Of a stretch of 32,359 bases of DNA, positions 24,719-32,359 are shown in pieces; the stretch's first letter is position 1; the number at the start of each line of letters is the position of its first letter. A program made the translations under genes and the position numbers. The stretch comes from Terriglobia bacterium. GTDB taxonomy: Bacteria > Acidobacteriota > Terriglobia > UBA7540. The DNA lies in assembly GCA_020072925.1 (NCBI GenBank), contig JAIQGA010000062.1, positions 1 to 32,359 on the forward strand, in the 5' to 3' direction. The notes beneath the pieces were generated by a model. The model saw only the letters and a list, made by a program, of their open reading frames with translations. It searched no databases and was not told the origin of the DNA.

Positions 24719-26966
24719 GAAACTCGGCGTTTATATCTGTAGCGGATGCGGGATCGGCGAGTCAGTCGACACGGCGAAACTGGCCAACGTGGCGACGCGC
24801 GAGTTTAAGGCGCCTGTTTGCCGCGTTCATCCCTTCCTCTGCAGCAGCGAGGGCGTCGAAGCGATTCGGCAAGACATTGCGGCTGGCGCGGTGAACACTC
24901 TGGTCATTGCCGCCTGTTCCCCCCGGATGAAGACGGAGGCCTTCTCCTTTGACCATACCGCCGTAAGTGAACGCGTCAATCTCCGCGAGCAGGTTGCCTG
25001 GTGCCATAAACCCCAGGACGAAGATACGGAGATGCTCGCCGAGGACTGCTTGCGCGTTGGCATTGTCAAGGCGCAGAAGACGGAACTTCCCGAGCCTTTG
25101 TTGGAAACGATTTCGCGCAAGCTTTTGGTGGTGGGCGGGGGCCTCACGGGGATCACAGCAGCACTGGAAGGAGCGGAGGCCGGCTACGAGGTAGTGTTGG
25201 TGGAAAAGGAACCGCGCCTGGGCGGATTTGTGGCGACGCTCCGGAAGCGCTTTCCGACTGCGGCCCCTTATAACGAGCTCATGACCGATGGTATGGCCCG
25301 ACGGATCGAAGCAGTCAGCTACCATCCCCGCATACAAGTCCTAACTTCAGCGAAGGTCGCCCGCATCGAAGGCCAGCCCGGCCTGTTTGATGTCACTCTG
25401 CGGACCGAATCCGGGGAGTCCAGGGTCCGTGTGGGCGCTATCGTTCTGGCTACCGGATGGAAGCCCTACGATGCCACGCGGCTCGGCCATCTCGGTTATG
25501 GACTGAGCCCCGATGTAATCACCAACGTCGATCTGGAGAAAATGGCGGCGCAGGGATCGATCAAGCGTCCTTCCGACGGCCGGCCGGTCGAGAGCGTTCT
25601 CTTCATTCAGTGCGCAGGCTCGCGCGATAAGGAGCACCTTCCTTACTGCTCCACAGTGTGTTGCATGGCCACGCTCAAGCATGCCACGTATATCCGGGAG
25701 CAGAATTCCAGCGCTCAGGTTTATATCATCTACAAAGATATGCGCACACCTGGGCAATACGAACGCTTCTACGCCACAGTCCAGGCCCATCCGCTGAACT
25801 TTCTGACCCAGGGCGAAGTCACGAATGTGGAAAAGACCGCAGCGGGGAAACTCGCAGTCACGGTGAAGAGCACCCTGTTGGCGGAGACGATCACCCTGGA
25901 AGTGGACCTCGTCGTCCTGGCGACCGGGATGGTTCCCAACTCCGCGGATGGCGAAGCGATCCGGGCACTCGAAGATGCCGAGCGGGCGGCGGCCAAGGGG
26001 GAATCGGAAACCCAGCGCGCGGAGGCGGCGAAAAAGGTCGAAGAGCTCCGCAAGCACAAGGGCACCGAGATTCTGAACCTGACCTACCGACAGGGACCGG
26101 ACCTGCCGGTGCTCCGGCACGGCTTCCCTGATTCCCACTTCGTGTGCTTCCCGTATGAAACGCGGCGAACGGGCATCTACACGGCAGGAGCGGTGCGCGC
26201 GCCCATGGATTCACGCCAGGCGGCGGAAGACGCTTTGGGCGCCGCGCTGAAAGCGATTCAGTGTATCGAGTTGGCTTCGCAGGGTCGCGCCGTACATCCC
26301 CGGGCGGGTGACCTTTCGGTGCCCAGTTTTCTGCTGCAACGCTGCACGCAGTGCAAGCGGTGCACGGAAGAGTGTCCCTTTGGCGCGCTGGACGAGGACG
26401 CGAAGGGAACGCCGAAGCCCAATCCCTATCGCTGCCGGAGATGCGGCATTTGCATGGGCGCCTGCCCGGAGCGCATCGTCTCCTTCCGGAATTACTCTGT
26501 GGACATGATCGCTTCCATGATCAAGGCGATCGAGGTCCCGGAGGAAGACGAGGAGAAGTTCCGCGTCCTGGCATTTGTCTGCGAGAACGACGCTTACCCG
26601 GCGCTCGACATCGCGGGAATGAAACGGCGGCAGTACGACGCGAGCGTCAGGATCATTCCTTTGAGATGCCTGGGCTCCTTGAACATTGTTTGGATCGCGG
26701 ACGCCCTTTCGCGCGGCATCGATGGCGTCATGCTTATCGGATGCAAGTACGGCGATGATTATCAGTGCCACTTCATTCGTGGCAGCGAACTCGCACAGCG
26801 GCGGCTGGAGAACGTCAAGGAGACGTTGCAGCGGTTGCAACTCGAATCGGAACGACTTCAATTTGTGCAGTTGTCCATCAACGAAAGCGATACGTTGCCG
26901 ACACAGATTGACAACTTTGTAAACCGGGTACGCGAGCTGGGCCCGAATCCTTACAAGGGGCTTTAG
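24711..26966 (+). CDS. qmoB: Quinone-interacting membrane-bound oxidoreductase subunit QmoB (HdrA/MvhD-like)
   Basis: A 751-residue FAD/Fe-S protein. The N-terminal region has VYICSGCGIGESVD and AACSPRMKTEAF. The FAD fold starts at LLVVGGGLTGITAALEGAEA near 139, with EKEPRLGGFVA and later FIQCAGSRDKEHLPYCSTVCC. A charged helix-rich insertion (about residues 415-450) follows. Two [4Fe-4S] motifs, CTQCKRCTEECP and CRRCGICMGACP, lie near 545-590, and the C-terminal 120 residues form an MvhD/FlpD-like domain (AFVCENDAYPALDIAG, CLGSLNI, GCKYGDDYQC). Length is close to QmoB of Desulfovibrio. Start ATG 24711; qmoC follows after 12 bp. Confidence 0.95.
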   Translation: MDRKLGVYICSGCGIGESVDTAKLANVATREFKAPVCRVHPFLCSSEGVEAIRQDIAAGAVNTLVIAACSPRMKTEAFSFDHTAVSERVNLREQVAWCHKPQDEDTEMLAEDCLRVGIVKAQKTELPEPLLETISRKLLVVGGGLTGITAALEGAEAGYEVVLVEKEPRLGGFVATLRKRFPTAAPYNELMTDGMARRIEAVSYHPRIQVLTSAKVARIEGQPGLFDVTLRTESGESRVRVGAIVLATGWKPYDATRLGHLGYGLSPDVITNVDLEKMAAQGSIKRPSDGRPVESVLFIQCAGSRDKEHLPYCSTVCCMATLKHATYIREQNSSAQVYIIYKDMRTPGQYERFYATVQAHPLNFLTQGEVTNVEKTAAGKLAVTVKSTLLAETITLEVDLVVLATGMVPNSADGEAIRALEDAERAAAKGESETQRAEAAKKVEELRKHKGTEILNLTYRQGPDLPVLRHGFPDSHFVCFPYETRRTGIYTAGAVRAPMDSRQAAEDALGAALKAIQCIELASQGRAVHPRAGDLSVPSFLLQRCTQCKRCTEECPFGALDEDAKGTPKPNPYRCRRCGICMGACPERIVSFRNYSVDMIASMIKAIEVPEEDEEKFRVLAFVCENDAYPALDIAGMKRRQYDASVRIIPLRCLGSLNIVWIADALSRGIDGVMLIGCKYGDDYQCHFIRGSELAQRRLENVKETLQRLQLESERLQFVQLSINESDTLPTQIDNFVNRVRELGPNPYKGL

Positions 26967-26978
26967 GAGGAGCGCGAG

Positions 26979-28133
26979 GTGTCTGAAGCGGCGGTGATGC
27001 AACCCGACACGCAATTCATCCAGCGCGTGATGGCCTCGGGAGGCGGCGACCTGAAGAAATGCTATCAGTGCGCCACCTGCTCCGTGGCATGCGAGTTGTC
27101 GCCGGAGGAATCGCCCTTCCCGCGCCGGCAAATGATCCGCGCGCAGTGGGGGCTTAAACCGCAGTTGATGAGTGATCCTGCGCTCTGGCTTTGTCACAAT
27201 TGTGGTATTTGCACCACGCGCTGCCCGCGTGGCGCGCGGCCCGGTGATGTGCTCGGAGCGTTGAGGCGGGAGGCCATTCGACAATTCGCCTTCCCTCAAT
27301 TCATGGGCAGCCTGGTAGCAAGCCCCAAAGCGTTGCCACTTTTGTTTGCGCTCCCCACTTTGATCTTTCTGGCTATTGCCCACTGGGCTCCCAAAGGCCA
27401 GGTTACTCCGCACCTCGAATTCGCGAACGTGTTTCCGATTCCGATCCTGGAGGCGCTCTTCTTTACGGTCTCCGGATTCGTTCTGCTGGCCTTTGCGGTC
27501 GGGCTGGTCCGCTGCATTCGTACCATGAGGACGGGCGGCGCAACCGGGAAGATCATGCAGGGATTACTTCCCGCCCTGCGTCAAATCATGACGCACCAGC
27601 GTTTCTGGATGTGCGACGCACGGAACTGGTCTCTTGGCCACTTGCTCACGCTTTGGGGATTCGCGGGCCTCGCCGTGGTGGGCACGGTGGCAGGAATTGG
27701 CACGATGGCGGGCTTCCTTCACACCCCGTTGCCTTTGACGAACGGCCTGAAGCTTTTCGCCAACGCGAGCGCGGTGGTCATTCTTTGCGGTGGACTGATC
27801 CTGCTCGCGACACGCATGCAGGATCCCGTCAAGCGGGTCGGGAGCACTTACTTCGACTGGTTTTTCCTGGCCGTTCTGGTGGGCGTTGTGTTGACGGGAA
27901 TTATGGCGGAACTGACGCGCCTGGAACAGGCCGCGGCGGTGATGTACCCGGTGTACTTTGTTCATCTCGTGTTGATCTTTTCGCTTTTCCTGTACGCGCC
28001 TTATTCGAAGTTTGCGCACCTTGCTTATCGAACGGTGGCCATGGCCGCTGCCGGGCCGTGGACGCCGAAGCCTCAGGTTGCGGAGCGGGCGAGAGAGAGC
28101 TCCGCGGCCGGCGCTGTCACTACAACGCATTAG
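26979..28133 (+). CDS. qmoC: Quinone-interacting membrane-bound oxidoreductase subunit QmoC (HdrC/HdrE-like)
   Basis: A 384-residue fusion of an HdrC-like iron-sulfur domain and a cytochrome b membrane domain. The N-terminal cluster motifs are CYQCATCSVACELSPEE and CHNCGICTTRCPRGARP. Then come about six membrane helices, for example LLFALPTLIFLAIAHWA, GFAGLAVVGTVAGIGTMAGF and FLAVLVGVVLTGIMAEL, with histidines in WSLGHLLTLW and PVYFVHLVLIF as haem candidates. It oxidises (or reduces) menaquinone in the inner membrane and feeds QmoBA. The start is GTG at 26979 after TTAGGAGGAG. dsrA follows within about 30 bp, so apr-qmo and dsr are one transcriptional unit here rather than separate loci as in many sulfate reducers. 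Confidence 0.95.
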   Translation: MSEAAVMQPDTQFIQRVMASGGGDLKKCYQCATCSVACELSPEESPFPRRQMIRAQWGLKPQLMSDPALWLCHNCGICTTRCPRGARPGDVLGALRREAIRQFAFPQFMGSLVASPKALPLLFALPTLIFLAIAHWAPKGQVTPHLEFANVFPIPILEALFFTVSGFVLLAFAVGLVRCIRTMRTGGATGKIMQGLLPALRQIMTHQRFWMCDARNWSLGHLLTLWGFAGLAVVGTVAGIGTMAGFLHTPLPLTNGLKLFANASAVVILCGGLILLATRMQDPVKRVGSTYFDWFFLAVLVGVVLTGIMAELTRLEQAAAVMYPVYFVHLVLIFSLFLYAPYSKFAHLAYRTVAMAAAGPWTPKPQVAERARESSAAGAVTTTH

Positions 28134-28166
28134 GAGTTAGGGATTCATAATCAGGAGATGACTCAA

Positions 28167-29366
28167 ATGGGCGATGATACGAAGTCAAATACCAAGTTGT
28201 TGGACGAACTCGAAAAGGGACCCTGGCCGAGCTTCGTCACGGAAATGAAAAAGGCCGCGGAAACGAATCCAATGGCCAAGGACCTTCTAGGCCAGCTCGA
28301 ACTCTCCTACGAAGAGCGTATTGGGCACTGGAAACACGGCGGCATCGTTGGCGTGATGGGTTACGGAGGCGGGGTGATCGGCCGCTACAGTGACGTGCCG
28401 GAGAAATTCCCGAACGTGGCGCATTTCCACACTCTGCGCATCAATCACCCCTCGGGATGGTTCTATACCAGCGAGGCGTTGAGGAAACTGTGCGATATCT
28501 GGGAGCGCCATGGCTCCGGTCTCACCAATATGCACGGGTCCACGGGCGACATCATTTTCCTGGGTACCAAAACCAACGAACTGGAGCCGGTGTTCCAGGA
28601 GTTGACGCAGGCCGGGTTCGATCTCGGTGGGTCGGGTTCCGTACTGCGGACGCCCTCCTGCTGTGTCGGCCAGGCGCGTTGCGAGTGGGCCTGCTATGAC
28701 ACCATGGCGACCTGCGACAGCCTCACGCGGGCTTATCAGGATGAGATCCACCGCCCCGCCTTCCCGTATAAGTTCAAGATCAAGTGCAGCGGGTGCGCCA
28801 ATGATTGCGTGGCGGCGATCGCTCGCGCGGACCTCTCCGTCATCGGGACGTGGAAGGACGACATCCAGCAGGACGACGCGGCCGTGTCGGAATACGCTGC
28901 CGCGGGGCTCGACATTCAGAAGGATGTCTGCGATCACTGCCCCACGAAGTGCATGCAATGGGACGGCAAGAAGCTGGCCATCAACAACCGCGAATGCGTG
29001 CGCTGCATGCACTGCATCAACGTGATGCCCAAGGCGCTCAAGCCGGGGAAGGAGAAAGGCGCGACCCTCCTGATCGGCGCCAAGGCGCCCATCATGCAGG
29101 GCGCACTGCTTTCCTCGGTGCTCATTCCCTTTGTGCCGGCGGCGGAACTCCTGGACACCATCAAGGAACTGGTGTCCCGCATCTGGGATTTCTGGTCTGA
29201 GTACGGCAATAACCGCGAGCGGGTTGGCGAGCTGATACAGCGCATTGGCATGCCGGCTTTTCTGGACGCTATTGGCCTGGACCCTGTGCCGGAGATGGTC
29301 ACCGCGCCGCGCGACAACCCTTACATCTTTTTCCAGACGAAAGAGGATGGGCAGGAGACGAAATAA
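28167..29366 (+). CDS. dsrA: Dissimilatory sulfite reductase, alpha subunit
   Basis: A 399-residue subunit of the cytoplasmic alpha2beta2 sulfite reductase. The siroheme-coupled [4Fe-4S] cysteines are seen in [16 protein letters not shown] (C-x5-C) and [18 protein letters not shown] (C-x3-C), and the inserted ferredoxin domain in [12 protein letters not shown] with [18 protein letters not shown]. Substrate-binding basic residues are expected in the [15 protein letters not shown] and RTPSCC regions. An ATG at 28158 directly abuts AGGAG, which leaves no spacing, so the ATG at 28167 is preferred; the difference is three residues. Length is somewhat short of Desulfovibrio DsrA (about 437), similar to short forms elsewhere. 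Whether it belongs to the reductive or oxidative lineage needs a tree. Confidence 0.97.
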   Translation: MGDDTKSNTKLLDELEKGPWPSFVTEMKKAAETNPMAKDLLGQLELSYEERIGHWKHGGIVGVMGYGGGVIGRYSDVPEKFPNVAHFHTLRINHPSGWFYTSEALRKLCDIWERHGSGLTNMHGSTGDIIFLGTKTNELEPVFQELTQAGFDLGGSGSVLRTPSCCVGQARCEWACYDTMATCDSLTRAYQDEIHRPAFPYKFKIKCSGCANDCVAAIARADLSVIGTWKDDIQQDDAAVSEYAAAGLDIQKDVCDHCPTKCMQWDGKKLAINNRECVRCMHCINVMPKALKPGKEKGATLLIGAKAPIMQGALLSSVLIPFVPAAELLDTIKELVSRIWDFWSEYGNNRERVGELIQRIGMPAFLDAIGLDPVPEMVTAPRDNPYIFFQTKEDGQETK

Positions 29367-29382
29367 CTAAGGAGATACCACC

Positions 29383-30462
29383 ATGTCAGAACCGGCGAAG
29401 CGAATTACCGATATCGGGCCACCGCCTTATGAGAAGTTTCTTCATCCCCTAATCAAGAAGAACTACGGGAAGTGGCTCTACCATGAGAGACCCGCGCCCG
29501 GCGTCCTCTGCCACATCTCCGAGACGGGGGACAAGCTCTATACCGTTCGGGCCGCCACACCCCGCCTCTTAAGCATCCAGACGATCCGCATGTTTGCCGA
29601 CCTGGCCGACAAGTATTCGGGTGGTTATCTCCGGTTTACCAGCCGCAACAATGTGGAGTTCCTGCTGGATAACCCGGACAACATCGAGCCCCTGAAGAAG
29701 GAGCTCCTTGCCGCCGGATTTCTGGTGGGTGGAACGAACAACTCCATCAGCAACATTGTCCACACTCAAGGCTGGATCCACTGCCACTCGGCGGCCACCG
29801 ATGCCTCCGGCATTGTTAAGGCGGTGATGGATGCTCTGCACGACCACTTCACCGAGTCAAAGCTGCCCGCCAAGCTGCGCATTGCGCTGGCCTGCTGCCT
29901 CAATATGTGCGGCGCGGTGCATTGCTCGGACATCGCCATTCTGGGCGTCCACCGCAAGCCCCCGAAAATCAAACGCGACGTGTTGTCGAAGGTCTGTGAG
30001 ATTCCCACGCTCATCTCTTCCTGTCCGACCGGCGCCATCCGGCCGGCGACATTCGAGGGCAAACCCTCCGTCGAGGTCATCGAAGAGCAATGCATGTATT
30101 GTGCGAACTGCTATACGGTCTGCCCCGCGATGACCCTCAATGACCCCGATAATGACGGGCTTTCCATATGGGTAGGCGGGAAAGTCAGCAACGCCCGCTC
30201 GGCGCCGCGGTTCTCCAAGCTGGCTGTTCCGTTCCTTCCCAACAATCCCCCGCGGTGGCCAGAGGTTGTGGACGCGGTCGTGAATATCGTGGACGTCTAT
30301 GCCCGCAACGCGCGGAAGTTCGAGCGGATGGGTGAATGGATCGACAGGATCGGCTGGCCCCGATTCTTCGAGTTAACCGGTATCGAGTTCACTCGTTACC
30401 ACATCGATGACTTCAAGCACGCGGGGACAACTTTCGCTCGTTCCGCGCACCTGAAGTTTTAG
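29383..30462 (+). CDS. dsrB: Dissimilatory sulfite reductase, beta subunit
   Basis: A 359-residue subunit that holds the catalytically active sirohaem site in DsrAB. Hallmarks: [13 protein letters not shown] near 85, [35 protein letters not shown] (cluster cysteines), CPTGAIRP and the ferredoxin motif [18 protein letters not shown], then [20 protein letters not shown] and the C-terminal SAHLKF. It converts sulfite stepwise to a DsrC-bound trisulfide, or the reverse. The ATG follows TAAGGAGAT; dsrA ends 16 bp before and dsrD begins 9 bp after. Nothing in the motifs is degenerate. Confidence 0.97.
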   Translation: MSEPAKRITDIGPPPYEKFLHPLIKKNYGKWLYHERPAPGVLCHISETGDKLYTVRAATPRLLSIQTIRMFADLADKYSGGYLRFTSRNNVEFLLDNPDNIEPLKKELLAAGFLVGGTNNSISNIVHTQGWIHCHSAATDASGIVKAVMDALHDHFTESKLPAKLRIALACCLNMCGAVHCSDIAILGVHRKPPKIKRDVLSKVCEIPTLISSCPTGAIRPATFEGKPSVEVIEEQCMYCANCYTVCPAMTLNDPDNDGLSIWVGGKVSNARSAPRFSKLAVPFLPNNPPRWPEVVDAVVNIVDVYARNARKFERMGEWIDRIGWPRFFELTGIEFTRYHIDDFKHAGTTFARSAHLKF

Positions 30463-30471
30463 GAGAAGGCC

Positions 30472-30723
30472 ATGGCGGTACCCCTCGAAACGCTGGTGGA
30501 AGAAATCTACAAGATGGTCGTGGACCTTCAAGGCAAGAAGAACGTGCGAGCGATGAGCCTGACGAAAGCGATGATCGATAAGTACGGCGCAGGCGAGGTC
30601 AACAAAGAAGATTGCAAGCATGCCATTCGTCAGCTCATCGACTCAGGCCGCTGTGTCTACGGCTATTACGGCGGGGAAAGCTTCATCACCATCCCTCGCA
30701 AGGAAGAAGCTGCTTCTGGATGA
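30472..30723 (+). CDS. dsrD: DsrD, winged-helix activator of sulfite reductase
   Basis: An 83-residue protein that begins with a helix (ETLVEEIYKMVVDLQGKKNVR), continues with AMSLTKAMIDKYGAGEV and ends with CVYGYYGGESFITIPRKEE, the order and length of DsrD (about 78 residues in Desulfovibrio). DsrD has a winged-helix fold and in sulfate reducers was shown to stimulate DsrAB activity allosterically rather than bind DNA. It is found mostly in organisms that reduce sulfite. The ATG has TAGGAGAA upstream and lies 9 bp after dsrB. It is followed by a 96-bp spacer with hairpins before dsrL. Confidence 0.93.
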   Translation: MAVPLETLVEEIYKMVVDLQGKKNVRAMSLTKAMIDKYGAGEVNKEDCKHAIRQLIDSGRCVYGYYGGESFITIPRKEEAASG

Positions 30724-30735
30724 CTTTCGAACCGC

Positions 30736-30790
30736 GCGCCTCGGCGCGGGCCGAGAGCGCACCGGAAGAGGGCTTGGGGATGAAGCCCCA
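30736..30790 (+). terminator. Two hairpins in the dsrD-dsrL spacer, possible attenuator or processing site
   Basis: The first (30736-30760) pairs GCGC-CTCGGC with GCCGAG-A-GCGC around a GCGG loop, ten G:C-rich pairs with one bulged A. The second (30775-30790) pairs TGGGG with CCCCA around ATGAAG. No T-run follows either, so they are not standard terminators; they may pause polymerase, mark RNA processing or protect the dsrABD part of the message, giving lower dsrL output. The structures are seen; the function is inferred. Confidence 0.4.
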
Positions 30791-30819
30791 GATGTGCCCG
30801 CACGCTTAGGACGGAAGCT

Positions 30820-32359
30820 ATGCCTTTTTTCAAGCAAGTGAAGAAACCGGTCATCAAGACGTCCACCGCTGGCGCCGAGGTCAGCTCCCTCCGGCCGCGG
30901 TATGTTGACAAGACTCCGCCGTGTATCGCCCAGTGTCCTAACGGCACCGACATCCGCGAGTGGCTGAACGTCATCGCTCAGGCGCAGGCCTATGGCCGCA
31001 CGAATGAACAGGCCTATCAAATGGCTTGGGAGAAGATCACCGATCGGAACCCCTTTCCGGCCGTGTGTGGCCGCGTCTGTCCACACCCTTGTGAGGACGC
31101 GTGCAACCGCAAGGACAAGGACGGGTCGGTGGCCATCAACGCCCTGGAAAGGTTTGTGGGGGATTTTGCCATCGCCAGGAAGTTGAAACTCTCCCGGCTC
31201 GGGGAAGTATCACGCTCCGAGAAGGTGGCGGTTGTGGGCGCCGGCCCCGCTGGTCTCTCGTGCGCTTACCAGCTCGCCCGGCGAGGATACCGGGTGATGG
31301 TGTTCGAAGCCTTCAGTCATGCGGGTGGGATGCTGCGCTACGGGATCCCTTGCTACCGCCTGCCACGCGAAGTCCTGGACGCGGAAATTCAGAATATCCT
31401 GGATTTGGGAGTAGAGCTGAAGTGCAGCTTCGTGGTCGGGAAAGACATCTCGCTCGAGCAATTGCGTCAGGGGTACCGGGCTGTCTTCGTGGGCATTGGC
31501 GCGCACAAAGGGCTGAAGTTGCGCGTGCCCGGCGAAGACGCGCCTAACGTTGTTACCGGGACCGGCTTCCTGAATAAGGTGAACAGCGGCGAAGAGGTTC
31601 AGGTCGGGAAGAAAGTGCTGGTCATCGGCGGTGGTGATACGGCCATCGACGCAGCCCGTGTGAGTCGGCGCTTGGGTGCGGATGTGACGATTCTGTACCG
31701 GCGGACTCGCGCGGAGATGCCAGCCATCAAGCCCGAGATCGAAGGCGCGCTGGAAGAGGGCGTCCGCATCGAGTTTCTGGCTGCGCCGGTCGAAGTCCTG
31801 CTCGAGAACGGGAAGGCGGTGGGAGCGCGGTGCATCCGCATGGAACTGGGCGCGCCCGACGCTTCCGGCCGGCCCCGACCCGTGCCCAAGCCCGGCACCG
31901 AATTTGATGTCGAGGCGACCGCGATCATCGCCGCCGTCAGCCAGGAGCCGGAGTTTGAAGGCTTGTCAAGTTTGCGGGAGAAGCCCGATTGGATCAAAGC
32001 CGACTCGTGGGGAACCACCCACCTGGAAGGAGTCTTCGCCGGGGGCGACGATATCGAGCTCGGACTTGTGACCACCGCGATTTCGCAAGGCCGCTTCGCC
32101 GCGGAGGCGATTGACGCCCATTTCCGCGGCGTGCCGCTTACAAAGCCGACGCCTCCGCCGACTATTACCTCCGAGCGCCTGAAACTCAATTGGTACCCGG
32201 CATCCGCCCGCCACGAACGGGCGCGGGTTCCTGCCGTGGACCGCAACATGGAGACGGAGATTGAATCCGGCCTCTCGGAGTCTGCGGCGATCGAAGAAGC
32301 CAAGCGTTGCATGTCTTGCGGAATGTGTATGGACTGCGAAAGTTGCTGGATGTATTGCA
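30820..32359 (+). CDS. dsrL: DsrL, NAD(P)H:acceptor oxidoreductase of the Dsr pathway, 3' end outside window
   Basis: The first 513 residues of an FAD/Fe-S protein of the glutamate-synthase small-subunit type. N-terminal cluster cysteines are CIAQC (35, 39) and CGRVCPHPCEDAC (83-95). The FAD fold is VAVVGAGPAGLSCAYQLARR at 136-155, and the NAD(P)H fold is VLVIGGGDTAIDAARVSRR with ILYRRTRAEMPA, whose arginines fit NADPH. GVFAGGDDIELGLVTTAI follows. The frame reaches the window edge in CMSCGMCMDCESCWMYC, a ferredoxin-like tail typical of DsrL and absent from GltD or NfnB. DsrL links the nucleotide pool to DsrAB; it was first shown in sulfur oxidisers, and a second type (DsrL-2) occurs in reducers. 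The ATG at 30820 follows GGACGGAAG. Placement behind dsrD suggests the DsrL-2 type. Confidence 0.93.
   Translation, partial: MPFFKQVKKPVIKTSTAGAEVSSLRPRYVDKTPPCIAQCPNGTDIREWLNVIAQAQAYGRTNEQAYQMAWEKITDRNPFPAVCGRVCPHPCEDACNRKDKDGSVAINALERFVGDFAIARKLKLSRLGEVSRSEKVAVVGAGPAGLSCAYQLARRGYRVMVFEAFSHAGGMLRYGIPCYRLPREVLDAEIQNILDLGVELKCSFVVGKDISLEQLRQGYRAVFVGIGAHKGLKLRVPGEDAPNVVTGTGFLNKVNSGEEVQVGKKVLVIGGGDTAIDAARVSRRLGADVTILYRRTRAEMPAIKPEIEGALEEGVRIEFLAAPVEVLLENGKAVGARCIRMELGAPDASGRPRPVPKPGTEFDVEATAIIAAVSQEPEFEGLSSLREKPDWIKADSWGTTHLEGVFAGGDDIELGLVTTAISQGRFAAEAIDAHFRGVPLTKPTPPPTITSERLKLNWYPASARHERARVPAVDRNMETEIESGLSESAAIEEAKRCMSCGMCMDCESCWMYC

Noticed and set aside
30820-32359. Annotation of the last gene as glutamate synthase small subunit (GltD) or NfnB
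   Set aside because: The C-terminal CMSCGMCMDCESCWMYC segment and its place behind dsrABD fit DsrL; GltD and NfnB lack that tail.

Overview
The window holds most of a dissimilatory sulfur metabolism gene island from a GC-rich bacterium. The first 3.5 kb carry unrelated carbohydrate and peptidase genes: a PcRGLX/YetA-like lyase remnant, a P1-family (DmpA-like) peptidase remnant, an aldose-epimerase-like protein and a CGGC protein. Together with a dsr set that contains dsrN, dsrD and dsrL, they fit a member of the Acidobacteriota best. That placement is inferred from gene content only; no rRNA or marker gene is present.

Layout. (1) 1-3519: two gene remnants joined head to head near 245-260, then an aldose-epimerase-like gene (-) and a small CGGC gene (+). 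(2) 3547-16688, all on the minus strand. In transcription order: a cytidylate-kinase-like/BON fusion, two TSUP permeases, a PEP/pyruvate-binding-domain protein, a third TSUP permease, a TIGR02186-type membrane protein, dsrN (siroheme amidation), sat (ATP sulfurylase), and dsrM and dsrK (quinone-linked membrane redox pair without JOP). (3) 17295-18770 (+): an outer-membrane beta-barrel of the alginate-export type. (4) 19253-32359 (+): a MarR regulator with a cysteine-rich tail, aprB, aprA, a small zinc-ribbon gene, a YkgJ-type cysteine-cluster gene, qmoA, qmoB, qmoC, dsrA, dsrB, dsrD, and dsrL running off the end. Genes of this plus-strand block are separated by at most about 100 bp and several overlap, so it looks like one long operon.

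How the genes work together. Sat activates sulfate to APS, AprBA interconverts APS and sulfite, QmoABC links AprBA to the quinone pool, DsrAB interconverts sulfite and protein-bound sulfide, DsrD is the activator of DsrAB in sulfate reducers, DsrN makes the amidated siroheme, and DsrMK connects menaquinol to the DsrC trisulfide cycle. QmoABC and DsrD point to the reductive direction. DsrL, an NAD(P)H oxidoreductase first known from sulfur oxidisers, sits directly behind dsrD, so direction cannot be settled from gene content. dsrC, dsrEFH, dsrJOP and aprM are not in the window.

The least explained parts are the module of three TSUP permeases with a TIM-barrel-less PEP-synthase-like protein and a kinase-BON fusion, and the Cys-tailed MarR protein that heads the apr-qmo-dsr operon. 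No tRNA, rRNA, CRISPR array or insertion sequence was seen.
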